From positions 310,001-374,000 of the forward strand of contig NZ_BMML01000005.1 of assembly GCF_014645815.1 (NCBI RefSeq): a stretch of DNA of 64,000 bases. Direction: 5' to 3'. The DNA is from Streptomyces fuscichromogenes (GTDB taxonomy: Bacteria > Actinomycetota > Actinomycetes > Streptomycetales > Streptomycetaceae). Position 1 is the first letter of the stretch. Each line of letters starts with the position of its first letter. Positions 33,140 through 42,015 of this stretch are shown here, in pieces. The notes beneath the pieces were generated by a model, which saw only the letters and a list, made by a program, of their open reading frames with translations, did no database searches and was not told the DNA's origin. The position numbers were made by a program, and so were the translations under genes.

Positions 33140-34441
33140 CTATCCCTCCAGGAACCCCACCAGTGCGTTGGCCAGCAGGAACGGGTCGTCGGCGCCGCAC
33201 AGTTCGCGGGCGCTGTGCATGGAGAGGATGGCCGCGCCGATGTCGACGGTCCGGATGCCGTGCCGGGCCGCGGTGATCGGGCCGATCGTGGTGCCGCAGG
33301 GCATGGAGTTGTTCGAGACGAAGGTCTGGAAGGGAACCCCGGCCCGCTCGCAGGCGGCGGCGAAGACCGCGCGGCCCGAACCGTCGGTCGCGTAGCGGTT
33401 GTTGACGTTGACCTTGAGGATCGGGCCGCCGTTGAGGCGGGGGTGGTGCGTCGGGTCGTGCCGCTCCGCGTAGTTGGGGTGCACGGCGTGACCGGTGTCG
33501 GAGGAGAGACAGACGGTGCCCGCGAAGGCTCTCGCCCGGTCCTCGTACGACCCGCCGCGCGCCAGCACCGAGCGCTCCAGCACGCTGCCGAGCAGGGGTC
33601 CGTCCGCGCCGGTGTCGGACTGCGAGCCGGTCTCCTCGTGGTCGAAGGCGGCGAGGACGGGGATGCCGGGCAGCTCCGGACCGGTGTTCGTCGCGACGGC
33701 CGCCAGGGCCGCCGTACCGGCGTGCACGGACAGCAGGTTGTCCATCCGGGGGCCGGCCAGCAGCTCCTGGTCGCGGCCCAGGTAGGCGGGCGCCTCGACG
33801 GCGTAGGTCATCAGGTCCCAGCCGGTCACCGAGCCGGCCGGCAGGCCCGACTCCTGCTCCAGGAAGGCGATCAGGTCGCCGTCGCGGACATCGTCGCCCA
33901 GGCCCCAGACCGGCTGGAGGTGGCGCTGCTTGTCGAGCTTGAGGCCCTCGCTGCTGACCGAACGGTCCAGGTGGATGGCGAGCTGGGGGACCCGCAGCAG
34001 CGGCCGGTTCACGTCGACGAGCCGGGTGGAGCCGTCACGCAGGCTGAGCCGGCCGGCCAGGCCCAGGTCCCGGTCGAGCCAGGAGTTCATGAGCGGTCCG
34101 CCGTAGATCTCCACGGCGACCTGGCGGAAGCCGTGCGCCCCGCTGTCCGGGCGGGGCTTGACCCGCAGGTTCGGGGAGTCGGTGTGGGCGCCGACGATCC
34201 GGAACGGCGTGTGGGGCGCGGCGCCCTCCGGGACGTACCAGGCGATGATCGCGCCGCCGCGCAGCACGTACTTGCCACCGGACGTGCCGTCCCAGGTGTC
34301 CGTCTCGGCGACCTGCCGGAAACCGGCCTTCTCCAGCCGCTCGCCGGCGTTCGCCACGGCGTGGTACGGCGTGGGGCTCGCCGCGAGGAAGGACGTCAGG
34401 TCGTCGGTGTGGCCGCGATCGAAGCGGACGGGTTCGCTCAT
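33140..34441 (-). CDS. M18 family aminopeptidase
   Basis: This 433-residue metallopeptidase has the di-zinc site of the M18 family: IVGAHTDSPN (His, then bridging-type Asp region), FDHEETGSQS (Glu-Glu) and SSDTGHAVHP, plus the C-terminal His in AILSMHSARE. The family (aspartyl aminopeptidase, yeast Ape1) forms dodecamers that trim N-terminal residues from peptides in the cytoplasm. The ATG at 34441 has AAGGTG upstream; a GTG nine bases earlier is possible. Confidence 0.88.
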   Translation of the reverse strand: MSEPVRFDRGHTDDLTSFLAASPTPYHAVANAGERLEKAGFRQVAETDTWDGTSGGKYVLRGGAIIAWYVPEGAAPHTPFRIVGAHTDSPNLRVKPRPDSGAHGFRQVAVEIYGGPLMNSWLDRDLGLAGRLSLRDGSTRLVDVNRPLLRVPQLAIHLDRSVSSEGLKLDKQRHLQPVWGLGDDVRDGDLIAFLEQESGLPAGSVTGWDLMTYAVEAPAYLGRDQELLAGPRMDNLLSVHAGTAALAAVATNTGPELPGIPVLAAFDHEETGSQSDTGADGPLLGSVLERSVLARGGSYEDRARAFAGTVCLSSDTGHAVHPNYAERHDPTHHPRLNGGPILKVNVNNRYATDGSGRAVFAAACERAGVPFQTFVSNNSMPCGTTIGPITAARHGIRTVDIGAAILSMHSARELCGADDPFLLANALVGFLEG

Positions 34442-34523
34442 GTTGTTCACCTTAACGACGTACGGTGGCCCGCCCCCCGAAGAGGGAGCGGGCCACCGTG
34501 GGCGACCGGAAGGGCCGGAACGG

Positions 34524-36365
34524 TCAGAAAGCGGCCTCGTCCAGCTCCATCAGGTCGAGGTCGACGTCGGCCGCGATCCTGCGGGCCAGGGTGACGCCCG
34601 GCAGCACGTTGGCCGCGAAGAACTTCGCAGCCGCGATCTTGCCGGTGTAGAAGGGCACGTCCTTGGAAGACGCAGCCTTGCCGGACGCCGTCTCCAGCTT
34701 CTCGGCGGCGATCGCGGCGCCCTTGAGCAGCAGGTAGCCGACGATCACGTCACCGGAGGCGAGCAGCAGGCGGGAGGTGTTGAGGCCCACCTTGTAGATG
34801 TTCTTGACGTCCTGCTCGGTGGCCGCGAGGTCGGTCAGCATCAGGCCGACGATCGCCTCCAGCTCGACGGCCGCCTTCGCGAGGTGCTCGCGGGCGCCCG
34901 CCAGGTCCTCGCCGCCGGTGCCCAGCGCCAGGAACTTCTTGATGTCCTCGGCGAGGGAGTTCAGCGCCGCGCCCTGGTTGCGGACGATCTTCCGGAAGAA
35001 GAAGTCCTGGCCCTGGATCGCCGTGGTGCCCTCGTACAGGGTGTCGATCTTGGCGTCCCGGATGTACTGCTCGATCGGGTACTCCTGGAGGAAGCCCGAG
35101 CCGCCGAAGGTCTGCAGCGACTGGGCGAGCTGCTCGTAGCCCTTCTCGGAGCCGTAGCCCTTGACGATCGGCAGGAGCAGGTCGTTCAGCGCGTGCTCGG
35201 CCTTCGGGTCCTCGCCGTTCGCCTCCTTGACGGCGATCGCGTCCTGGACGGAGGCGGTGTAGAGGACCAGGGCGCGCATGCCCTCGGCGTACGCCTTCTG
35301 CGTGATCAGCGAGCGGCGGACGTCCGGGTGGTGGGTGATGGTGACCTTGGGCGCGGTCTTGTCCAGGAAGTTCGCGAGGTCCGGACCCTGGACGCGCTCC
35401 TTGGCGTACTCCAGGGCGTTCAGGTAGCCGGTCGAGAGCGTCGAGATGGCCTTCGTGCCGACCATCATCCGGGCGAACTCGATGATCCGGAACATCTGGC
35501 GGATGCCCTCGTGCTTGTCGCCGATCAGCCAGCCCTTGGCCGGGTGACGGTCGCCGAAGGTCATCTCGCAGGTGTTGGAGGCCTTCAGGCCCATCTTGTG
35601 CTCGACGTTGGTGGCGTAGACGCCGTTGCGCTGGCCCAGCTCGCCGGACTCCCCGTCGAACAGGTACTTGGGCACGAGGAAGAGGGAGAGGCCCTTGGTG
35701 CCGGGGCCGGCACCCTCCGGCCGCGCCAGCACGTAGTGGAGGATGTTCTCCTCCATGTCGTGCTCACCGGAGGTGATGAAGCGCTTCACGCCCTCGATGT
35801 GCCAGGAACCGTCCTCCTGCCGGACCGCCCTGGTACGGCCGGCGCCGACGTCCGAACCCGCGTCGGGCTCGGTGAGCACCATGGTCGAACCCCAGGTCCG
35901 GTCCACCGCGAGCTGCGCCCACTTCTTCTGCTCCTCGGTGCCCTCCTCGAAGAGGATGCGGGCGAACGCCGGGCCGGAGGAGTACATCCACACGGCCGGG
36001 TTGGCGCCGAGCACCAGCTCCGCGTACGCCCAGATCAGCGACGGCGGGGCGGTGGTGCCGCCGATCTCCTCGGGCAGGCCGAGACGCCAGTACTCGGAGT
36101 CCATGAAGGCCTTGTAGCTCTTCTTGAAGGACGCCGGGACCGGGGCGGTGTTGGTCTCCGGGTCGAAGACCGGCGGGTTGCGGTCGGCGTCGGCGAAGGA
36201 CTCCGCCAGCTCGTTCTCGGCGAGGCGGGTCAGCTCGGCCAGGACGCTCTTCGCGGTGTCGGTGTCCATCTCGGCGAACGGGCCGGTGCCGTAGAGCTTG
36301 TCGCGCCCGAGCACTTCGAACAGGTTGAATTCGATGTCGCGGAGGTTGGACTTGTAGTGCCCCAT
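34524..36365 (-). CDS. acyl-CoA dehydrogenase, long (~600-residue) type
   Basis: This 613-residue flavoenzyme has the AidB/FadE-like long acyl-CoA dehydrogenase layout: N-terminal extension ([20 protein letters not shown]), FAD-binding [14 protein letters not shown], middle beta-domain [17 protein letters not shown], and C-terminal helical domain with [17 protein letters not shown] and [16 protein letters not shown], where the catalytic Glu of YEGT lies. It oxidises acyl-CoA to 2-enoyl-CoA. The ATG at 36365 has GGAG nine bases upstream. Two TACC/GGTA dyads upstream may bind a TetR-type acyl-CoA regulator. Confidence 0.88.
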   Translation of the reverse strand: MGHYKSNLRDIEFNLFEVLGRDKLYGTGPFAEMDTDTAKSVLAELTRLAENELAESFADADRNPPVFDPETNTAPVPASFKKSYKAFMDSEYWRLGLPEEIGGTTAPPSLIWAYAELVLGANPAVWMYSSGPAFARILFEEGTEEQKKWAQLAVDRTWGSTMVLTEPDAGSDVGAGRTRAVRQEDGSWHIEGVKRFITSGEHDMEENILHYVLARPEGAGPGTKGLSLFLVPKYLFDGESGELGQRNGVYATNVEHKMGLKASNTCEMTFGDRHPAKGWLIGDKHEGIRQMFRIIEFARMMVGTKAISTLSTGYLNALEYAKERVQGPDLANFLDKTAPKVTITHHPDVRRSLITQKAYAEGMRALVLYTASVQDAIAVKEANGEDPKAEHALNDLLLPIVKGYGSEKGYEQLAQSLQTFGGSGFLQEYPIEQYIRDAKIDTLYEGTTAIQGQDFFFRKIVRNQGAALNSLAEDIKKFLALGTGGEDLAGAREHLAKAAVELEAIVGLMLTDLAATEQDVKNIYKVGLNTSRLLLASGDVIVGYLLLKGAAIAAEKLETASGKAASSKDVPFYTGKIAAAKFFAANVLPGVTLARRIAADVDLDLMELDEAAF

Positions 36366-36422
36366 GGTGACGACTCCGTATCCGGATCGGCGAGGCACTG
36401 GATCCTCGCGCAAGCTTTCACA

Positions 36423-36459
36423 TACCAACGAGTGGTTCCGATGATGCTACCCGTCGGTA
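36423..36459. promoter_or_regulatory. two TACC-GGT dyads in the acyl-CoA dehydrogenase/SseB divergent region
   Basis: TACCAACGAGTGGT (36423-36436) and TACCCGTCGGTA (36448-36459) are imperfect and perfect dyads resembling operators of TetR-type fatty-acid regulators. They sit 58-94 bases from the acyl-CoA dehydrogenase start. Confidence 0.4.
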
Positions 36460-36541
36460 ATAAGACGCAACCCCCCCTGGGCGAAGTGTGAGAAGGGTCT
36501 ACCTTCTCGCGGACGCCGCGTGTCTCGGTAGGCTTGCGCGC

Positions 36542-37024
36542 ATGTATGGATACGGCCAGCCCATGGACGGGAGCGCCGCTCAGCAGCAGTACGCCTCGCC
36601 GCAGCAGCAGATGGCCGGCGGACTCGGCGGATACGGCCAGCAGGCGCCGCTCTACCCCGAGCCGTCCCCGCCCTCGCTCGCCGACGCGGTGCGTGCCTTC
36701 ACCACCGGTCAGGTGACCGCCGAGGACTTCCAGCAGGTCTTCGCCACGTCCAAGGTGTACTGCCCGCGCGGCGACAACCCCGGGTTCCTGGCGCTGCACA
36801 ACACACAGCAGCCGGTGATCCCGATGTTCACCTCGCTGAAGGAGCTGCGCCGGTACGCGGGCAAGGAGTCCAAGTACTTCGTCATCACGGGCTCGGAGGT
36901 GATCGACCTGCTCCCGACCGGCTACGGCTTCGTCCTGGACATGGAGGGCGAGCACCGGATGGTCTTCGACGCGAAGGCGGTCGAGCAGATGGTCGAGTTC
37001 GCGATGCGCCGGATGTACGGCTAG
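36542..37024 (+). CDS. SseB N-terminal domain protein
   Basis: This 160-residue protein has a Gln/Gly/Tyr-rich N-terminus (residues 1-42, YGYGQPMDGSAAQQQYASPQ) followed by an SseB-like domain: SLADAVRAFTTGQVTAEDFQ, FLALHNTQQPVIPMFTSLKE, and ATELLPTGYGFVLD-like LLPTGYGFVLDMEGEHRMVF. SseB-domain proteins are common in Streptomyces and of unknown role; in enterobacteria SseB is linked to sulfur metabolism by name only. The Q-rich N-terminus is probably disordered. Confidence 0.75.
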   Translation: MYGYGQPMDGSAAQQQYASPQQQMAGGLGGYGQQAPLYPEPSPPSLADAVRAFTTGQVTAEDFQQVFATSKVYCPRGDNPGFLALHNTQQPVIPMFTSLKELRRYAGKESKYFVITGSEVIDLLPTGYGFVLDMEGEHRMVFDAKAVEQMVEFAMRRMYG

Positions 37025-37154
37025 ACGCCACAGTGCGGGGCACGATCCGACGACATGCCCGTCCCGCCCCGTCTCCCCGGGACGCGTGTCCCGTACGGCT
37101 GGAAGTGTGCAGGTCCGTCAGACAGCGGACGCGGCACACCGACGGGGGCCCGGC

Positions 37155-37967
37155 ATGGCGGCGACACGGAACGTCCTGATCACGGGCGGCTCGGCGGGGA
37201 TCGGGCGGGCCTGCGTGCAGCGGTTCGCCCGTGCCGGGGACCATGTCTGGTTCACCTACCACTCGGGGCGGGACCGCGCGGCCGGCCTGGTCGCGGAGCT
37301 CGCGGACACCTGCCGCCACCCGGCGCGGGCCTTCGAGTTCCGCCAGGGCGAGTGGCCCGACCACGAGCGGCTGGTCGCGGAACTGCCCGGACCGGTCGAC
37401 GTCCTCGTCAACAACGCCGCGGTCGGCTCCAAGACCGTCGAGCACTACGTCCCCGGCGCCGGCCACACCCAGGACGCGGCGTTCCTCCAGATCAACGCCG
37501 TCGGACCGCTCTGGCTCAGCGAGCAGCTGGTGCCGGGCATGCGGGCGCGCGGCGGCGGCACGATCGTCAACGTGGCCAGTGTCGGCGGGGGCGTCGCGCA
37601 GTTCCCCGGCTTCCGGATCGCGGACGGCATGAGCAAGGCCGCGCTCGCCTATCTCACCCGGCACATGGCCGCCGAACTGGTCCACGACCGCGTCGACGTG
37701 GTCGCCGTCTGCCCCGGCGCCGTCGAGACCCCCATGTTCGAGGCGAGCACCCTGGCCGGTCTCACCCCCGCCCGCCGCTCCGACCTGGAGTCCGCGCTGC
37801 CGCGCGGCCGGCTGATCCAGCCGGAGGAGATCGCGGAACTGGTGTGGTGGCTGGCCGGCCCCGGCGCGGGGCTGCTGCACGGCGCGGTGATCGACGCGTC
37901 GATGGGCCTCGGGGTACGCCCCGGACTGCTGGGCGGCCTGGCGGAGACCGCCGGAGCCGACCGGTGA
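37155..37967 (+). CDS. short-chain dehydrogenase/reductase lacking the active-site Tyr
   Basis: This 270-residue SDR has the NAD(P) motif TGGSAGIG (10-17), NNAA (LVNNAAVGS) and the catalytic-Ser strand NVASVGGG. The usual YxxxK reads DGMSK, so Lys is kept but Asp stands in the place of Tyr. It may be inactive as a standard oxidoreductase, use a different acid, or act as a dehydratase-like or binding protein. Its C-terminal Gly-Leu-Gly-Val region keeps the fold. GGGGG precedes ATG 37155. Its stop overlaps the next gene (GTGA), making it the first gene of a four-gene operon. Confidence 0.85.
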   Translation: MAATRNVLITGGSAGIGRACVQRFARAGDHVWFTYHSGRDRAAGLVAELADTCRHPARAFEFRQGEWPDHERLVAELPGPVDVLVNNAAVGSKTVEHYVPGAGHTQDAAFLQINAVGPLWLSEQLVPGMRARGGGTIVNVASVGGGVAQFPGFRIADGMSKAALAYLTRHMAAELVHDRVDVVAVCPGAVETPMFEASTLAGLTPARRSDLESALPRGRLIQPEEIAELVWWLAGPGAGLLHGAVIDASMGLGVRPGLLGGLAETAGADR

Positions 37968-39271
37968 CCCCGGCGCCCCGCACCCCGCGGATCTCCCGTC
38001 AGGCGGCCCGGCTGGTCGCCGGTTCGCCGGCCATCGCCGAGGCGCACTTCCGGGCGGAGGCGCTGCCGTACCACCCGCGGCTGCGTCCCGACGGCTGGCT
38101 CAACCTCGGCACCGCGGAGAACCGGCTCGTCCAGGATCTGCACACCGGGCCGCCGCCCCGCCCCCTGACGGCGCGCGACACCCGTTACGCGCCCCTGTAC
38201 GGCACCCCGGAGCTGCGCGGCCACCTCGCACGGCACCTCGCCGGCCTGGCCGGCGGGCCGGTCGACCCCGAGGACCTGGTCGTGGTGGCCGGGGCGACCG
38301 CGGCGCTCGACGTGGCGGCCACGGCGCTGTGCGACCCGGGCGAGGCGATCGTGGTGCCCACCCCCTGCTACGGCGCCTTCGACACGGACCTCGGGGGCCG
38401 CTCCGGCGCCCGGCTGCTGCCCGCCCCGCCGGACCCGGAGGACGGCCACGCCCTCTGCGTACGGTCCGTGGACCGGACGCTGGCCGAGGCGCGGCGCGAC
38501 GGGGTGGCGGTACGGGCCGTGGCGCTGGCGTCCCCGGGCAACCCGACCGGGCAGGTCCACTCGGCCGCGGAACTGCGGGAGCTGGCCGAGGTGGCGGCCC
38601 GGCACGGCGTGGACGTCGTGGCGGACGAGATCTACGCGGGCTCGGTGTTCGGTCCGCGGCCCTTCACCAGTCTGCGGACCGTCGCCGCCGAACCCGCCCG
38701 CGTCCACACCGTGTGGGGCTTCGCCAAGGACTTCGGGCTGCCCGGGTTCAAGGCGGGCGTCCTGCACACCACGGACCCCCGGATCCGGGCCGCCGCCCGC
38801 GCGCTCGCCTACTTCGCGCCCGTCTCCACCCACACCCAGACCCACCTGACCGGCCTGCTCGCCGACCCCGCCCGGGTACGCGCCTTCCTGGCCGAGAACC
38901 GCCGCCGCCTCGGCGCCTCCCACGCCCGCGCCGCCGCCCTGCTCGACGCCTTCGGCATCCCCTACGTCCCCGCACGGGCGGGCTGCTCGGTCTGGGCGGA
39001 CCTCGCGGCCTGGCTGCCCCGTCCCGGCTTCGCCGGTGAACGCGCGCTGTGGCGGGAGATCCTCGACCGCACCCACGTCAGCATCCTGCCCGGCGAGGCC
39101 TTCCACGCGCCCCGCCCCGGCTGGTTCCGCGTCTGCCACTCGCTCGACGCGGCCCTCGTGGAGGAGGCCCTGACCCGGCTCGGCCGGCTGCTCACCCCGA
39201 AGGGAGCACCCCATGTCGACGCACGACACCGCCCGGCCGCACCCGCCGGGCCCGCTCGACCGCTGGTATGA
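37964..39271 (+). CDS. PLP-dependent aminotransferase class I/II, ACC-synthase-like
   Basis: This 435-residue fold-type I enzyme has LNLGTAENRL near the start, resembling the GxAENQL signature of 1-aminocyclopropane-1-carboxylate synthases, then VVVAGATAALDVAATALC, ASPGNPTGQ (PLP Asn), VVADEIYAGSVF (Asp, Tyr) and the Schiff-base Lys in VWGFAKDFGLPGFKAG, where ACC synthases have SKDLGLPGF. It could be an aminotransferase, a beta/gamma-lyase or a true ACC-type synthase. The last 59 bases overlap the following oxygenase gene. Within this operon it probably acts on an amino acid substrate or product of the tryptophan branch; that is inference. Confidence 0.85.
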   Translation: MTPAPRTPRISRQAARLVAGSPAIAEAHFRAEALPYHPRLRPDGWLNLGTAENRLVQDLHTGPPPRPLTARDTRYAPLYGTPELRGHLARHLAGLAGGPVDPEDLVVVAGATAALDVAATALCDPGEAIVVPTPCYGAFDTDLGGRSGARLLPAPPDPEDGHALCVRSVDRTLAEARRDGVAVRAVALASPGNPTGQVHSAAELRELAEVAARHGVDVVADEIYAGSVFGPRPFTSLRTVAAEPARVHTVWGFAKDFGLPGFKAGVLHTTDPRIRAAARALAYFAPVSTHTQTHLTGLLADPARVRAFLAENRRRLGASHARAAALLDAFGIPYVPARAGCSVWADLAAWLPRPGFAGERALWREILDRTHVSILPGEAFHAPRPGWFRVCHSLDAALVEEALTRLGRLLTPKGAPHVDARHRPAAPAGPARPLV

Positions 39272-40181
39272 GCAGGCGGGCGTACGCACCGGGGTGCGCC
39301 GGATGTTCCACGAGGAGACCGAACGCGGCAGGGTCTTCTTCCCGGCCGCGCTCGTGCCCTGCGCCGGTCACGAGGCGGTGCGGCAGCTGGAGCCCGAGCG
39401 GGTGCGCGAGCTGACCGTGCGCCACCTCTACCAGTTCCTGCTGTCGACGACCCATCTGGAGACCCGGGTCGTCAACACCGCCGCCGAGGCGGTGGCGAAC
39501 GGCAGGACCGGGCTCGACCTGCCCGCCGCCCTGCGCCCGGACGCCTTCAAGGTCTACTGCGACGAGGGCTACCACGCCCTGTACAGCCTCGACCTGGCCG
39601 AGCAGATCGCCGCCGTGACCGGTATCGCGGTACCGGACGAGGACTACGGCGGGTTCGTCGACCGTCTGCGGGCGGCGGCGCACCGCGCGCTTCCCGGCGC
39701 GCCCGTCCTCGCCGGCCTTCTGCAGGCGGTGGTCTTCGAGACGCTGATCACGGCCGTCCTGAACGAGGTGCCGGGCGACCCGTCCGTCGTCCGTGTGGTG
39801 CGCGACCTGCTGCGCGACCATGCCCGGGACGAGGGCCGGCACCACCGTTTCTTCTCGGCGCTCTTCCGGGAGCTGTGGACCCAGCTGTCCGCCGCCGACC
39901 GGAGCAGGGCCGCCCATGCCCTGCCCGAGCTGATCCGCACCGCTCTGACCTGGGATCTCGCCCCCGTCCGTGCCTCGCTACGGCTGGCGGGCCTGGACCC
40001 GGACACCGCCCGCCGGGTCGCCGGCGAGTGCTGCGCGGCCGGCCCCGACCCGCACCGCCTGAACGCCACCGCCCGCTCGACCCTCCGACTCTGCGCGGCC
40101 GTCGGCGTCTTCGAACTGCCGGGCGCACGCGAGCACTTCGCCGCCCACGGCCTCGGCGACGGCAGCGAGGAGACGGCATGA
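39213..40181 (+). CDS. AurF-type di-iron oxygenase
   Basis: This 322-residue protein has all seven iron ligands of AurF-type enzymes at matching spacing: Glu83 (HLETRVVN), Glu118 and His121 (CDEGYHALYS), Glu176 (VFETLI), His203, Glu207 and His210 (DHARDEGRHHRF). In AurF the ligands are E101, E136, H139, E196, H223, E227 and H230, so the offsets are 18 and then 20. AurF and CmlI oxidise arylamines to nitro groups through peroxo-di-iron intermediates. An N-oxygenation of an aromatic or amino substrate is therefore the leading hypothesis. GGGAG precedes ATG 39213, and it is coupled to the dioxygenase gene by ATGA. Confidence 0.85.
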   Translation: MSTHDTARPHPPGPLDRWYEQAGVRTGVRRMFHEETERGRVFFPAALVPCAGHEAVRQLEPERVRELTVRHLYQFLLSTTHLETRVVNTAAEAVANGRTGLDLPAALRPDAFKVYCDEGYHALYSLDLAEQIAAVTGIAVPDEDYGGFVDRLRAAAHRALPGAPVLAGLLQAVVFETLITAVLNEVPGDPSVVRVVRDLLRDHARDEGRHHRFFSALFRELWTQLSAADRSRAAHALPELIRTALTWDLAPVRASLRLAGLDPDTARRVAGECCAAGPDPHRLNATARSTLRLCAAVGVFELPGAREHFAAHGLGDGSEETA

Positions 40182-40942
40182 GGGCGGACGGTGCGGGGCG
40201 AGGCACCGCGCATCAGGCCACCACCCCGACCGCGGCCCTCACCTACGGCGCCTACCTGCGGCTGCCGCAGCTGCTCGGCCAGCAGGTGCCGCGGACCGCG
40301 GCCTACGACGAGCAGCTGTTCATCACCGTCCACCAGGTGCACGAACTGTGGTTCAAGCAGCTGCTGGTCGAGCTGACGGACGCCCGGGACCGGATGCTGG
40401 CCGGTGACAGCGCGACGGCGGTACGGCGGCTGCGCCGCTGCCGTGAGATCGAGCGGGCCCTGCTCTCGGCGCTGGAGCTGCTGGACACCATGGCGCCGCA
40501 CGACTTCCAGGCGTTCCGCGGCGCGCTGGGGTCGGCCAGCGGTGCCCAGTCCGCGCAGTTCCACGAGGTCGAGGCGGTCTCGGCCGGCCGGGGCCGGACC
40601 CGTGCGATGGGCTGGCTGACCGACGCCGAGCGGGCCCGGCTGGACCGGAGGCTGCTGGAGCCGACGCTGTGGGACGGGTTCCTCGCGGTGCTGACGGGCA
40701 TCCCGCGGGCCGGTCGGGCCGCCGCCCTTCGAGGGGAGGGGCCCTACGGCGAACTGGCGCACGCGCTGCTCGGCCACGACGAGGGGTGGGCGCTCTGGCG
40801 GGACCGGCACGTCCTCGTCGTGGAGCGGCAGATCGGCGGCGGCCGGGGCACGGCGGGCAGCTCGGGTGCCGCCTATCTGCGGGTGCGGAGCGCCGAACGG
40901 TTCTTTCCGGAGCTGTGGGAGGCTCGGGGCGCCGTGCTGTGA
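40178..40942 (+). CDS. tryptophan 2,3-dioxygenase family protein
   Basis: This 254-residue heme protein has LTYGAYLRLPQLLGQQ, the distal His region QLFITVHQVHELWFKQ (His52), FxxxR as Phe110-Arg114, the SGAQSAQFHEVE segment where relatives usually have SGFQSxQFR, and the proximal heme His in RHVLVVERQIGGGRGTAGSS. Standard family members cleave L-Trp to N-formylkynurenine; natural-product relatives such as PrnB and MarE do other chemistry on Trp derivatives. The altered SGAQS and a slightly short length suggest a non-canonical substrate. No kynurenine formamidase or kynureninase gene is nearby. It ends the four-gene operon. Confidence 0.85.
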   Translation: MRADGAGRGTAHQATTPTAALTYGAYLRLPQLLGQQVPRTAAYDEQLFITVHQVHELWFKQLLVELTDARDRMLAGDSATAVRRLRRCREIERALLSALELLDTMAPHDFQAFRGALGSASGAQSAQFHEVEAVSAGRGRTRAMGWLTDAERARLDRRLLEPTLWDGFLAVLTGIPRAGRAAALRGEGPYGELAHALLGHDEGWALWRDRHVLVVERQIGGGRGTAGSSGAAYLRVRSAERFFPELWEARGAVL

Positions 40943-40974
40943 TCCCCTGATGCGCCTGCTGTGAGCGGGGCGAT

Positions 40975-41004
40975 GCCCGGAGGGAATGTCCTCCGGGCTT
41001 TCTC
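40975..41004 (+). terminator. terminator of the SDR-PLP-AurF-TDO operon
   Basis: GCCCGGAGG (40975-40983) pairs perfectly with CCTCCGGGC (40990-40998) and is followed by TTTCTCC, 33 bases after the dioxygenase stop. Confidence 0.85.
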
Positions 41005-41064
41005 CGTTAGGGGTGGCAGAAAGTTCAACGCTCAACTAAAGTGGGCGCACAAGGAGGAGCCAAC

Positions 41065-41838
41065 ATGCCTGCAGTGACCGTCGAGAACCCGTTGACCCTG
41101 CCCCGGGTGGCCGCGTCGGCCGACGCCGTGTCCATCGACGGCATCTTCGACCACCAGGACAGCCAGGGCGGCGGCGGCACCATCACCAACGGCGACACCC
41201 AGTGGATGACGGCGGGCTCCGGCCTCCTCCACATCGAGGCCCCGCCGGAGTCCCTGGTCGTGTCCGGCGGTCTCTTCCACGGCCTCCAGCTGTGGGTGAA
41301 CCTCCCGGCCAAGGACAAGATGATGGCTCCGAGGTACCAGGACATCCGCGGCGGGCAGGTGCAGCTGCTGGCCTCCCCCGACGGCGGTGCGCTGCTGCGC
41401 GTCATCGCGGGCGAGCTGGACGGCCACGCCGGCCCCGGCATCACCCACACCCCGATCACGATGATCCACGCGACGCTCGCTCCGGGCGCCGAGGTCACGC
41501 TGCCCTGGCGCGAGGACTTCAACGGCCTGGCGTACGTCCTGGCGGGCAAGGGCTCCGTCGGCACCGAGCGCCGCCCGATCCACCTCGGCCAGACGGCGGT
41601 CTTCGGCAGCGGCTCCTCCCTCACCGTCCGCGCGGACGAGAAGCAGGACTCGCACACGCCGGACCTGGAGGTCGTGCTGCTCGGCGGACAGCCGATCCGT
41701 GAGCCGATGGCCCACTACGGCCCGTTCGTCATGAACACCCAGGCCGAACTCCAGCAGGCCTTCGAGGACTTCCAGAAGGGCCGCCTGGGCACGATCCCGG
41801 CCGTCCACGGCATGACGGAAGCCGGCCCGCAGGAGTGA
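41065..41838 (+). CDS. pirin-like protein with an internal deletion of the first metal-binding motif
   Basis: This 257-residue cupin protein matches Streptomyces pirins over most of its length (GGGGTITNGDTQWMTAGSGL, then LHIEAPPE; C-terminal domain with GITHTPITMIHATLAPGAEV). Normal pirins have, just before the first IDG-type strand, the HPHRGFET segment with two of the iron ligands. Here the frame passes directly from ASADAV to SIDGIFDHQDS, so about 65 residues including HPHRGFET are missing and only the second ligand pair (LHIE) remains. AAGGAGGAG precedes ATG 41065. Expression is likely, but iron binding and quercetinase-type activity should be lost. The deletion is inferred from family knowledge. 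Confidence 0.8.
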   Translation: MPAVTVENPLTLPRVAASADAVSIDGIFDHQDSQGGGGTITNGDTQWMTAGSGLLHIEAPPESLVVSGGLFHGLQLWVNLPAKDKMMAPRYQDIRGGQVQLLASPDGGALLRVIAGELDGHAGPGITHTPITMIHATLAPGAEVTLPWREDFNGLAYVLAGKGSVGTERRPIHLGQTAVFGSGSSLTVRADEKQDSHTPDLEVVLLGGQPIREPMAHYGPFVMNTQAELQQAFEDFQKGRLGTIPAVHGMTEAGPQE

Positions 41839-42015
41839 CCGACGGCCTCTGGCCCTCGACCTCGCCTGCTCACCGACCGATTCGGGCGGTGGGTGGGCAG
41901 GGGTTTCGGGGGGGCCAGGGGGCGGAGCCCCGTGGTACGGCGCGCGGGGTGCCGGTTCACCCGGCAGGGGGTGTACGGCAGGGCATGCGTCGGCCTCGCG
42001 TGGTCCGCTGGACGC

